A stretch of DNA of 48,902 nt from a virus. The translations under genes and the position numbers were made by a program. The notes beneath the pieces are model-generated. The model did no database searches. It was not told the origin of the DNA and saw only the letters and a program-made list of their open reading frames with translations. The stretch spans positions 1 through 48,902 of the IMG/VR virus record IMGVR_UViG_3300036861_000240, one strand, 5' to 3'. Below, piece after piece: positions 1-6,784 of the stretch; within the stretch, counting starts at the first letter, position 1, and each line of letters starts with the position of its first letter.

Positions 1-7
1 GGATCGC

Positions 8-262
8 GTGCGCGAGCATCGCGAGCGGATGGGCATGACTCAGATCGAGTTGGCGGCGGCGGCGCGCATGCGACGCCCGACGATCGCGGCCATCGAGGCG
101 TGTCAGGTCGAGGTGCGGCTGTCGCACCTTCTGAGGATCGGCGATGCGCTGGGGGTGGCTTTTCAGGATCTCGTCCCGCCGCTCGTGGCTCTACCCCCGC
201 CCACACAAGCGCACAGCGCAGTCCACACCACCACTCCGGCGGGGCAGCGGGGGACGGCATGA
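8..262 (+). CDS. XRE-family HTH regulator (5' end may be cut)
   Basis: Small DNA-binding protein of the Cro/CI (XRE) type, 84 residues from a GTG at base 8. Residues 1-55 show the fold: MTQIELAAAA is helix 2 and RPTIAAIEA the recognition helix, followed by LLRIGDALGV. The tail is Pro/Thr-rich and probably disordered. Reading stays open to the window edge, so the true start may lie outside. It heads the only rightward gene cluster. A palindrome related to the repeated GCGCCAC motif lies just downstream, so it is one candidate for the regulator of the accessory promoters; that is inference. Confidence 0.8.
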   Translation: MREHRERMGMTQIELAAAARMRRPTIAAIEACQVEVRLSHLLRIGDALGVAFQDLVPPLVALPPPTQAHSAVHTTTPAGQRGTA

Positions 263-274
263 GCTCAGGCCAGG

Positions 275-292
275 TAGCGCCACGTGCCGCTA
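275..292. promoter_or_regulatory. Imperfect palindrome, possible operator
   Basis: TAGCGCCACGTGCCGCTA is an 18-bp near-palindrome centred on CACGTG, between the XRE gene and the Pmp3-like gene. It contains GCGCCAC, the core found upstream of the accessory promoters on the other strand. I see no convincing -35/-10 pair around it. An operator role is inference. Confidence 0.45.
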
Positions 293-307
293 GATGGGAG
301 AACTGAG

Positions 308-556
308 ATGCGGTATCTACTCGCGATCGTCCTGCCGCCGTTGGCGGTCCTGCTCTGCGGGAAGCCTGTTCAGGCGCTGCTGAACTGTCTGCTGACCGCG
401 ATGTTGTGGGTGCCCGGAGTCATCCACGCGCTGTTCGTCGTGTCGTCGACAGAATCGCGCGCGAACGCGGATCGAATCGTCAAGGCGCAGCGCGAGAGCT
501 CGGCTCGTGTAGCGGCTGCGATAGGCCGCGCCGGGAGCTCACACTCCCCGAAGTGA
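308..556 (+). CDS. Pmp3/UPF0057-like small membrane protein
   Basis: Predicted 82-residue membrane protein. Residues 1-45 resemble Pmp3 (UPF0057): an N-terminal helix ending LPPLAVLLCG, then a second helix with the family-like WVPGVIHALFVV. Pmp3 proteins are small two-helix proteins linked to membrane potential and stress. The C-terminal 35 residues are charged and probably cytoplasmic. The ATG at 308 follows GGGAGAA at good spacing, preferred over an in-frame ATG at 284. It lies between an XRE regulator and another membrane-anchored protein. This is unusual cargo for a phage and could be a moron affecting the host envelope (inference). Confidence 0.7.
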   Translation: MRYLLAIVLPPLAVLLCGKPVQALLNCLLTAMLWVPGVIHALFVVSSTESRANADRIVKAQRESSARVAAAIGRAGSSHSPK

Positions 557-581
557 CCACGTGGCACGGAGGTAGTGCAAC

Positions 582-1139
582 GTGGCAAGACACCTCCCGC
601 GGAATGCGACCGCCTGGCTGATCGTCCTCGGCGTCATCGCGGCGGCGTTGATGGCGGTTCGGCTGCAATCCTCTGCTGCGAGAGGGATGTCGGCGACGGG
701 GTTTACGTCGCCAGCGCTTCGCTACAGTGTCGAGCTGCCCGTGGGCTGGCGCGTGAAGCCGGATGTCGCGGCGGGGCTGGCGGCGGCCTATAGCCTGCCC
801 GATGTATTCACGTGGGGCGATGAGGAGCTGGGTCGCGAGTCGGCGACGATCACGGTCGTCGGAGGACGGCCGACCGGCGAGTGGCCGGCCATCCGACGGT
901 TGAGCGACGATCCGAAGATCCGCGACGTGCGCGTCCTCGGCCTGGTCGAGGTCGGGCCGTTTCGCCCCGAGATGGCGACGTTCGATGTCTCCGAGCTGTT
1001 CGGCGTCCCGATGCGCGGCGCGCAGGTGGCCTTCCGTCGGTCTCGGGACTATGTGATAACGCTGATCGCGCCGGCTGGGATGTTCGAGGCGCGCCTCCGC
1101 GAGTATCGCGAGCTGCTGGCGTCGATGCGGTTCGCCTAG
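582..1139 (+). CDS. Membrane-anchored PsbP/DUF1795-like protein
   Basis: A 185-residue protein with one N-terminal hydrophobic segment (about residues 10-27), a signal anchor or uncleaved signal peptide. The remainder is a soluble alpha/beta domain starting RYSVELPVGW, the pattern of PsbP/Mog1/DUF1795-like folds. The GTG start follows GGAGG at 9 nt. It is last of the three rightward genes and ends 13 bp from the convergent leftward genes, with no obvious terminator between. The fold assignment is by pattern only; a secreted or surface-exposed role is inferred. Confidence 0.6.
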   Translation: MARHLPRNATAWLIVLGVIAAALMAVRLQSSAARGMSATGFTSPALRYSVELPVGWRVKPDVAAGLAAAYSLPDVFTWGDEELGRESATITVVGGRPTGEWPAIRRLSDDPKIRDVRVLGLVEVGPFRPEMATFDVSELFGVPMRGAQVAFRRSRDYVITLIAPAGMFEARLREYRELLASMRFA

Positions 1140-1152
1140 TTGACAGGATCTA

Positions 1153-1260
1153 TCAGGGTCTGCCGTAGGCTGGAAGCGCTCCGATCCATAGCCAGTAGCC
1201 TAACGCGACCAAGCCGATCGCGAGGACGAAGCCGATCCCAAACCAGCGGAGCCTGCCCAT
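1153..1260 (-). CDS. 35-residue single-span membrane peptide
   Basis: Short ORF reading MGRLRWFGIGFV..., with one hydrophobic helix (about residues 7-29) flanked by basic residues at the N terminus. It follows another 35-residue membrane peptide at the end of the leftward mini-operon. The ribosome site is weak. Composition and position support a real small membrane protein; function unknown. Spanin-like or holin-accessory roles are possible but not shown. Confidence 0.5.
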   Translation of the reverse strand: MGRLRWFGIGFVLAIGLVALGYWLWIGALPAYGRP

Positions 1261-1333
1261 CGCGTTGAGGTCTCTCACCCGGTGGACTCTACAACCGCAG
1301 TAGCGCGCGATGGAGAGCGGGCAGGCTGTTTCG

Positions 1334-1441
1334 CTACTCCCTTATGCGTTCGCTGGTGGGTGATGGCGCGCAGATGAATGAAACGATGGTGGCGACCAGG
1401 ACGAGCCCGATCAGCGCCCACCCTAGGCGTTCGTCGATCAT
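1334..1441 (-). CDS. 35-residue membrane peptide
   Basis: Starts 6 bp after the stop of the HTH/coiled-coil gene; AGAAGG lies just before its ATG. One transmembrane helix (WALIGLVLVATIVSFI) is followed by a short polar tail. Second of two consecutive 35-residue membrane peptides. Function unknown. Confidence 0.5.
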   Translation of the reverse strand: MIDERLGWALIGLVLVATIVSFICAPSPTSERIRE

Positions 1442-1447
1442 CGCCTT

Positions 1448-2008
1448 CTACCAAAATCGCCAGCGCCACCATCCATGTGGCGGGGGCGGGCTGTTGCTGG
1501 TGTCGGTTTTGTTGGCGTCACGCGCAGCGCGAGCGGCGTCCTGCCTCGCCGCCTCTAGTTGGACGTGTGTGGGCCGCGTCTCCAGCTCCGCGCGGGCTAG
1601 GTCGAGATCACGCTCGAGCTGCGCGATGCGCGCGTCGCGCTCGCTGGTTACCCGGATGATCCGCACTTCCGCCTCCGCCTCTGCTGCGCGACGGGCAAGA
1701 TCAGCGATCTCGGCGATGAATCCCGCACCGATGCCGCGCGGCGTGAGTTGCTGCAGGATCCTCGTCTCCGAGTCGGGAGGGAGTGGCGGGACTTGATCGT
1801 CCTGGACGAACACTTCCCACGCGCTCCCCTGCGGCCGCGCGATCTGGCGCGCCTCGACCTCGCCACGGCGAGCACGCCGGCGCAGCGCGTCGACGTGGAG
1901 CCCCATCCGCGCGGCGGCCGCCGCGATCGGGAGGTAACGACCGGGGCCAGTCCGTTGGTGGATGATTTTGGGCGGCTCTGGCGGGTCGGGTTTCCGTCGG
2001 CTAACCAT
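1448..2008 (-). CDS. HTH-like plus coiled-coil protein
   Basis: 186 residues. Residues 25-70 look like a MerR/excisionase-type helix-turn-helix (LPIAAAAARMGLHVDALRRR with a following basic wing). Residues 90-165 form a heptad-rich coiled coil (ERDARIAQLERDLDLARAEL). It ends in a Pro/Trp-rich tail, GWWRWRFW. This layout recalls DNA-binding coiled-coil proteins such as KfrA-like factors, but there is no specific match. The ATG overlaps the stop of the upstream Cys-rich ORF. Could be a regulator or a structural DNA binder; not resolved. Confidence 0.65.
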   Translation of the reverse strand: MVSRRKPDPPEPPKIIHQRTGPGRYLPIAAAAARMGLHVDALRRRARRGEVEARQIARPQGSAWEVFVQDDQVPPLPPDSETRILQQLTPRGIGAGFIAEIADLARRAAEAEAEVRIIRVTSERDARIAQLERDLDLARAELETRPTHVQLEAARQDAARAARDANKTDTSNSPPPPHGWWRWRFW

Positions 2009-2168
2009 CGCTCGCCCTCAAGGGTGAATGACAGCACCTCTCGCAAGTCACGCACGCCCAAGATCGGGTAATGTTCGCGTCTCCTCGATGGCCGAGGCTG
2101 CTGTTGGCCGAGCAGTTAACGTACTCGCCGCACATCGTTAGGAACGACAGGTACTCCGTCGTCCGCAT
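2001..2168 (-). CDS. Small Cys-rich protein, possible zinc ribbon
   Basis: 55 residues from the ATG at 2168. The C terminus has CVTCERCCH, and two more cysteines lie at residues 13 and 19, which suggests metal binding. Its stop overlaps the ATG of the next gene. An in-frame CTG at 2189 overlaps the previous stop and sits 8 nt after GAGGAG, so the protein may be 7 residues longer. A different frame gives an equally smooth stretch over the last 80 bases, so this call is moderate. Confidence 0.45.
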   Translation of the reverse strand: MRTTEYLSFLTMCGEYVNCSANSSLGHRGDANITRSWACVTCERCCHSPLRASDG

Positions 2169-2185
2169 CACGCCAAGGTATTCGA

Positions 2186-2365
2186 TCAGAGCCCGCGCTC
2201 CTCAGTGGCCGGATCGCACAGGTGAACGGGCTCGAAGCACGCGAGGCACAGATCGCCGCGAAGCTCGCTTTTGAGGTATCGCTTGCTCACGTGGCCGTTC
2301 GTGCAGAGCCAGGTTGGATCGTCGAACCACCGTTCGGGGATGCCGAGGAACGTGGGCTCGTTCAT
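2186..2365 (-). CDS. 59-residue zinc-ribbon protein
   Basis: Metal ligands are likely C21 and H25 (CTNGH) and C40/C43 (CLAC), with H48 and C50 close by, a small treble-clef or zinc-ribbon layout. The ATG overlaps the stop of the preceding 32-residue ORF (ATGA), indicating coupled translation. Specific function unknown. Confidence 0.6.
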   Translation of the reverse strand: MNEPTFLGIPERWFDDPTWLCTNGHVSKRYLKSELRGDLCLACFEPVHLCDPATEERGL

Positions 2366-2460
2366 AGCACTGGAGTGAGCGCCAGTCCGCGCTTCTCCCT
2401 CGGGCGCACCATGTGGACTAGGGCCCGCCCATCCCCGTCAAGGACGCGACCGCTAGTCAT
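2362..2460 (-). CDS. 32-residue coupled mini-ORF
   Basis: The ATG overlaps the stop of the gene before it and the TGA overlaps the ATG of the gene after it. The basic peptide (MTSGRVLDGD...) has no recognisable domain. The double overlap is the main evidence that it is translated; it may serve mainly to carry ribosomes across the gap. Confidence 0.45.
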   Translation of the reverse strand: MTSGRVLDGDGRALVHMVRPREKRGLALTPVL

Positions 2461-2878
2461 CGCCTTCGTCGGTGTACGGCGGAGGCTCGGGCCGTCGGCG
2501 CATAGGGCGGAAGTTGGGATCGTCGGCGCCGATCAGCAGCGCCTGCTCGATCAGCCTCGAGAGGATCGAATAGGTGAGCGGCAGTTGCAGCGTCATCTCC
2601 GGGCCGCGGAGCCGCAGGCATGGGATGTTGGTGGCCTCGGGCTTCTCGAACGATGGCACCAGGCCGGCGAGACGGATCACGTTCTCGGCGTCGCGCGCCC
2701 CGCTGAGCGTGCGCGCGCCCTCGGCGCGAGTGGCGACGACCGTCTTGAGAACGTCGTCGCGAAACCATGGGTCGCCCGTGTCCGTGTGCCGGCTGGCGGT
2801 GATCTGTAGGTCCTCGAGCACGCGATCGTAGAGCTCGGCGACGGCGCGCCAGCGGTCGTGCTGCCGGATGTCGATCAC
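2453..2878 (-). CDS. Hypothetical protein, 141 residues
   Basis: The GTG start overlaps the upstream stop (GTGA). Predicted helical N-terminal half (RWRAVAELYDRVLEDLQ) and a mixed C-terminal half ending in a Pro/Glu/Asp-rich tail. No family recognised. Second gene of the leftward mini-operon that starts at the promoter near 3265. Confidence 0.6.
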   Translation of the reverse strand: MIDIRQHDRWRAVAELYDRVLEDLQITASRHTDTGDPWFRDDVLKTVVATRAEGARTLSGARDAENVIRLAGLVPSFEKPEATNIPCLRLRGPEMTLQLPLTYSILSRLIEQALLIGADDPNFRPMRRRPEPPPYTDEGDD

Positions 2879-3228
2879 GGGCCACCGTCATCGACATCGC
2901 TGAACGGCGTGCCAGCGCGGCCGTACCGGTCGTCCAAATCAGGCGGGGTCATGGTCCGGCGTATGTGGCTGTCAAGGATGCGACGGCGAGCGCGCAGCGC
3001 TTGGCACTTCCTGCAACTCTCCGGCGAGCTACCGTCGTCATGGCGGCAGCCGGTCAGGAATGGGCCGAGCGCGCGCAGCGCTTCGGCGTAGGCGTCGAGC
3101 TGCGCGACGAGCACATCTATCCGAGCGTCGCGGATCTCTACACCGCAGCTACCGCAGGTGGCAATGCCAGCGATAGCCGTTGGTTCCCCGCATGAGGGGC
3201 AGGCGCTGCTGTGCGTTGTGACCGTCAC
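2875..3228 (-). CDS. Double CxxC zinc-ribbon protein
   Basis: 117 residues from a GTG at 3228, chosen because a longer reading would start upstream of the promoter -10 at 3260-3265. GGAGG lies about 11 nt before the GTG. Near the N terminus CPSC and CGSC are ten residues apart, a classic zinc ribbon. Further on, C-x(11)-CRKC may bind a second metal. First gene after a weak copy of the repeated accessory promoter. Likely nucleic-acid binding or a protein adaptor; unproven. Confidence 0.7.
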   Translation of the reverse strand: MTVTTHSSACPSCGEPTAIAGIATCGSCGVEIRDARIDVLVAQLDAYAEALRALGPFLTGCRHDDGSSPESCRKCQALRARRRILDSHIRRTMTPPDLDDRYGRAGTPFSDVDDGGP

Positions 3229-3259
3229 TTCCGATCCGGCCTCCGCGTCCGGTGATCTA

Positions 3260-3305
3260 AGTGTAGCAGGTCTGCCTGGTGTGCGCACGGTGCACCAGGT
3301 GGCGC
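3260..3305 (-). promoter_or_regulatory. Accessory-type promoter copy (weak -35)
   Basis: On the minus strand ACCTGC-TACACT matches the -10 block repeated through the right half. The hexamer 17 bp upstream is GTGCGC, a poor -35. GACCTGGCGCCAC (core GTGGCGC on the plus strand, 3299-3305) lies further upstream. It would drive the small genes from 3228 down to 1153. Confidence 0.55.
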
Positions 3306-3386
3306 CAGGTCTGGTGTGTCGAGTGCGTCGAGTTGGAGGGCGAGGCTCGTTTCCAGGCCTATTTCGCGTGATTCCTGGCCTCTAGC

Positions 3387-3416
3387 GCTGGAGACGGCTT
3401 CCGCGTCGTCTCCAGC
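3387..3416. other. 10-bp stem hairpin between operons
   Basis: GCTGGAGACG and CGTCTCCAGC form a perfect 10-bp stem with a 10-nt loop, between the holin-like gene and the promoter near 3265. No T tract follows on either strand, so a rho-independent terminator is possible but not shown. Confidence 0.45.
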
Positions 3417-3452
3417 CGTCGAAGGCACGCCAGCGCAATCCTGCTGCGTCGT

Positions 3453-3944
3453 CTAGGCGGTGATGGGGCCTTTTTGCCCGCTCAGGTCGCGTGCGCGCAG
3501 CGGCGGAAGCGGCGGCGGCGCGGTGGCCGTCCGTGGCTTCGGTCGCCATGATTCACCGTCTGGCTCACCCGCCGTCGTCGGCACCACGACGGCGATGGGG
3601 CGCGCCGGCTCGCCGCCGGTGCGGGTCATTGCCATCGTCACCGGCGCGAGCTGCGCGGTTGGTAGTGGATCATCGCCGTATTGCGCATTGACGCCGGAGA
3701 CGGTGCCCGAAGCGGCCGCGCCGCTCATCAGTCCGGTCAATGCAAAGAAGAGGATTCGCTCGGGCGGTAGCTGTAGCGCGAGACACGTCGCGATGCCCAG
3801 CGCCATCCCGACCGCGAGCGAGAGTGGGTAGAGGTAGCGGCTGGGAACGCCGAAGCCGCGCGCGGCCGCGACGATCGCGATGACGGCCGGTACGCCCATG
3901 AGGGGAGTCGCCTCCGGTGGGATCTGCGTCGCCATCGGCTCCAT
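3453..3944 (-). CDS. Putative holin
   Basis: 163 residues. The ATG at 3944 is preceded by AAGGAGG at 9 nt, which fixes the start. Three hydrophobic stretches lie near residues 13-30, 35-52 and 58-78 (LMGVPAVIAIVAAARGFGV, LYPLSLAVGMALGIATCLAL, ILFFALTGLMSGAAASG). A long Pro-rich polar tail follows. A compact multi-span N terminus with a charged tail fits a phage holin, which permeabilises the inner membrane at lysis. It is the last gene of the late block, next to three other small membrane or coiled proteins. Exact holin family not assigned. Confidence 0.6.
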   Translation of the reverse strand: MEPMATQIPPEATPLMGVPAVIAIVAAARGFGVPSRYLYPLSLAVGMALGIATCLALQLPPERILFFALTGLMSGAAASGTVSGVNAQYGDDPLPTAQLAPVTMAMTRTGGEPARPIAVVVPTTAGEPDGESWRPKPRTATAPPPLPPLRARDLSGQKGPITA

Positions 3945-3946
3945 GG

Positions 3947-4387
3947 TTACTTTCCTCCTTGGGATGTTCGTTCTGCGTCCTCGCGTCGCCGGTTGCGCCG
4001 CACGCCGTAGCGCTCGATCCAGCGAAAGTCGATCTCCTCGCATTTGGCGTCGATCACGATCAGGATGGCCGTCGCAAAGGATGCCAGCGATGTGAAGGTT
4101 TCATACCAGGATCCTCGCACGCTGACGGGCGGCGCGAGCAAGAGCGCCCAATATCCGATGGCGACGTTCAGCCCGAGGATGATCGAGTAGGCGACGGTCC
4201 GGCGCCGTAATCCGCGTGCGCGGCGAATGCGTTCTCCGTTCTGGCCGCCGCCGCTCAGCCAACGAACGCGAGCGTCGAAGCGGCGGAACTGCGGGATCAG
4301 GACGGTTAGACCATAGAGCGAGATCGCCAGCCACACGATCTCGAGGACGCCGATGGTCTCCAGGCTGGGGACGAGATTCAACATCAT
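3947..4387 (-). CDS. Multi-span membrane protein (lysis region)
   Basis: 146 residues with three likely membrane spans: about 13-31 (VLEIVWLAISLYGLTVLI), 66-86 and 97-113. A basic loop lies between spans 1 and 2 and the C terminus is highly charged. Its start overlaps the upstream gene and it ends just before the holin ribosome site. Could be a second holin, an antiholin or another lysis accessory; sequence alone does not decide. Confidence 0.55.
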   Translation of the reverse strand: MMLNLVPSLETIGVLEIVWLAISLYGLTVLIPQFRRFDARVRWLSGGGQNGERIRRARGLRRRTVAYSIILGLNVAIGYWALLLAPPVSVRGSWYETFTSLASFATAILIVIDAKCEEIDFRWIERYGVRRNRRREDAERTSQGGK

Positions 4388-4578
4388 CGCTGACGTCGTC
4401 GCCTCCTTTGGTCGTCGTGAATGAGGGAGAGGTCGATGTCGAGCACGCTGAGCCGTTCGTCGACAGCGTCGATCCGTTCACGCGCCTGATCGACTGCGGG
4501 TCGCCGCGGCAGCTCGTCCTCCTCGTGTGGGTGTTTGCGCACCCACAGACGCTCGACTAGGGCCTGCAGCAGATTCAT
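4384..4578 (-). CDS. Small charged coiled-coil protein
   Basis: 64 residues, helical and strongly charged, with a short coiled coil (ARERIDAVDERLSVLDIDL) and an Arg-rich end. ATGA overlaps at both ends place it firmly in the operon. No family recognised. Confidence 0.55.
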   Translation of the reverse strand: MNLLQALVERLWVRKHPHEEDELPRRPAVDQARERIDAVDERLSVLDIDLSLIHDDQRRRRRQR

Positions 4579-4838
4579 CGCGGCACGGCCCTCTTGGCTA
4601 GGTCAACGGCTGGCTCGGCCACGTCGGCCGCGCGCTCGGCGGCGCGAACGGCGCGCCGCAGCTCGGCTTTCAACTCGGCGTTCTCGGCGACCACGGCGTC
4701 GTAGACGTAGCGCGGAACCATGAGCTCGCCCTTGAGGATGTCGCGGATGACTCGCAGTAGGCCGTAGATCGCGGTTATGAGGATGCCGAGTGGCAATCCG
4801 AAGTCGCGGATGAGTGTGAGCGGATCGACTGGTGCCAA
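4575..4838 (-). CDS. Single-span holin-like protein with coiled coil
   Basis: 87 residues from a TTG start 2 bp after the upstream stop. One membrane helix (FGLPLGILITAIYGLLRVI) near the N terminus is followed by a long charged helix (AENAELKAELRRAVRAAERA). This one-span-plus-coiled-coil form is common among small phage lysis proteins. A longer reading upstream only shadows the neighbouring gene. Confidence 0.55.
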   Translation of the reverse strand: MAPVDPLTLIRDFGLPLGILITAIYGLLRVIRDILKGELMVPRYVYDAVVAENAELKAELRRAVRAAERAADVAEPAVDLAKRAVPR

Positions 4839-4840
4839 GG

Positions 4841-6784
4841 TCAGGCATCCGGCTCGACTTCGCGCATGACCTTCGATGACTGGTAGGCAGCCTCGCAGAT
4901 CGCGCCGGCGGCGGCGAGCGTGTTCGCAGTGATGAGGTCGGCGTGTGTGCCGAACCGGCGGAACTCGCCGGCCGCCGTTTCGGCGCTGCGAGCGAGCGTA
5001 TAGACGCGATCCCACAGCGGGCCGCGTGGATCGCCTGTGGGCGCCGGAGTAACGACGGTGGTCATGGCCGTGACGTCGCGATAATCAGTCGTCGACGCGG
5101 CGGCGAGCAGATCGAGGTCGTAGTCGACGAGCGAGCCGAGATCCCACACCCACGCCTGTCGCCAGCCGTGCTCGCGCAGCCACGCGAGGGCCACCTCGAG
5201 GTCGACGGAGCTGGTCGAGCCCGGGATCCCGGGCACGATCCGGTGCTCGCCGTAGCGCGCGAGTCCGGGCGCCGAGCCGACGAAGCGCTCCAGCATGGTC
5301 CGCCAGGGGAGTTGGTAGAGCGTCCAGTAGCTCTGGAGGAGGAAGTCGACGTCATCGGGTGTGTCGCCAGCCGCGTAGTCACGGCCGACCTGCTGCGGGT
5401 CCGGCACGAGCACCCATGGCAGACCGGCGAGCTTCGTCTCGAGTCGATCGACGTAGCGGCGCCAGCGCGCCGGTGACTCGCCGGCCGGGAAGAATGGCGG
5501 CGGCTGGGGGTCGGGCGGCTCGTAGTAGGGGAGTCGCCAGAAGCCGGCGTAGTCGTGCTCGCGATCGACCGCCAGGACGGTCGCGCGGCCGATCGCGTTC
5601 GCGATCGCGAGCGCGTCACCGGCCGCGTCGTCGGCCTCCCCCTCCGGATCGGCGCCGAACGGGTTGACCATCGGCGCGAGTAGGATGCCCTCGGTCCAGA
5701 GTGCTCTCGCGATCCGGACCATGTCGGCGCGGCTCTGGAAATCGATCGGCGTGTGCGAGAAGGTCCCCTGGATGCGGCGGCCCTGGCGCGTGTCCATGAT
5801 CGCGGTGGTCAGGTGCCCGCGGTGCACGGCATGCACCAAACCGCCCACGGTTTGCCGGGCGGCCGGTTGATCCGAGCCCTGGCGCATCGCCACGGACAGG
5901 CTTAGCAGCGTGCTCACGGTTGGCTCCTCCGGTGCGGGTGGATCAACGACGACGGGCGGCGGTTCCGGGGCCGGCACATCGGGACGGTGGAGGCGCCCGT
6001 GCGCCAGTCGGCCGAGCGCCGCCGCCTCGTCGTCGTTCATGCGGTAGCGCCCATCCCAGGCCGGTGGCGTCCCTGGCTCGGCGCCCAGGATGAACTGCTG
6101 ACAGGTGGCCCAGCCTGCGTCAGCCATGCGCTGCGCGGCCGCGACGACCCAGGCGGCGCGCGCCGCGCCGGGCTCGATCCCGAGCGTGCCGACCTCCGTG
6201 CAGTCGAGCGCGACGCGTAGACCGACGAAGTGCTCGAGGGCGACGCCGACCAGGTGCGCGTAGCAGTTGATGGCTTGGCGTGGCGTCGGCGGCTGGCCGC
6301 CGCAGGTCTCGAGGTACTCCGCCCACCAGTCGCGCCAGCCGGCGCGGCCGAGGGAGATCGGGGCGGCGCAGAGCAGCCATTCTTCCGCGGCCAGCAGCTC
6401 GACGACCTGGCGGAGGAACAGCGCGTAGTCGCGGCCGCTCCAGTCCCCTTCCTCCTGGAGGTTGACCTCGTTGAGGACCCGGAAGATGGCGCGGCCCTCG
6501 TCGAGGATGCGCTGTGGGATCTCGGCCGCCGCGGCGCGCATGTAGCGCACCCATAGCTCGGGCGTGATCCGGTGGCTCGGCCCGACCCGGATGCTGTAGG
6601 TGATCGAGGGGCAGCGGCGCTCGATCTCCTCGTACTCGGCCCGGCGGTGGTGCGTCCCGCCCTGCGTCGGATCGCCCGTCCAGAGCATGCCGACGACGCT
6701 GGCCTGCATCCACTGGAGTCGGCGGTACTCCTCCTCCGTCCAGGCGTGATTGGGGCCATGGGCGCCGAGCAGCAGATCGCTCAC
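4841..6784 (-). CDS. Two-domain glycosidase-like tail or lysis protein
   Basis: 647 residues from a GTG overlapping the upstream stop (GTGA). Two alpha/beta domains that look like (beta-alpha)8 barrels are joined by a Pro-rich linker (PEPPPVVVDPPAPEEP). Domain 1 (about 1-290) has possible barrel strands RAIFRVLNEVN and RVALDCTEVG, each carrying an acidic residue at a strand end as in glycoside hydrolases. Domain 2 contains TVLAVDREHDYAGFW and PWVLVPDPQQ. Downstream lie holin-like genes, upstream tail fibres, so it may be an endolysin-like or receptor-degrading enzyme. Family membership is inferred from strand and acid patterns; catalytic residues are not established. Confidence 0.55.
   Translation of the reverse strand: MSDLLLGAHGPNHAWTEEEYRRLQWMQASVVGMLWTGDPTQGGTHHRRAEYEEIERRCPSITYSIRVGPSHRITPELWVRYMRAAAAEIPQRILDEGRAIFRVLNEVNLQEEGDWSGRDYALFLRQVVELLAAEEWLLCAAPISLGRAGWRDWWAEYLETCGGQPPTPRQAINCYAHLVGVALEHFVGLRVALDCTEVGTLGIEPGAARAAWVVAAAQRMADAGWATCQQFILGAEPGTPPAWDGRYRMNDDEAAALGRLAHGRLHRPDVPAPEPPPVVVDPPAPEEPTVSTLLSLSVAMRQGSDQPAARQTVGGLVHAVHRGHLTTAIMDTRQGRRIQGTFSHTPIDFQSRADMVRIARALWTEGILLAPMVNPFGADPEGEADDAAGDALAIANAIGRATVLAVDREHDYAGFWRLPYYEPPDPQPPPFFPAGESPARWRRYVDRLETKLAGLPWVLVPDPQQVGRDYAAGDTPDDVDFLLQSYWTLYQLPWRTMLERFVGSAPGLARYGEHRIVPGIPGSTSSVDLEVALAWLREHGWRQAWVWDLGSLVDYDLDLLAAASTTDYRDVTAMTTVVTPAPTGDPRGPLWDRVYTLARSAETAAGEFRRFGTHADLITANTLAAAGAICEAAYQSSKVMREVEPDA

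Noticed and set aside
1648-2061. Alternative frame reading RDLREVLSFTLEGERWLADG
   Set aside because: Protein-like for about 20 residues, but the rest shadows the HTH/coiled-coil gene and no start fits; noted as a reason for lower confidence in 2001-2168.
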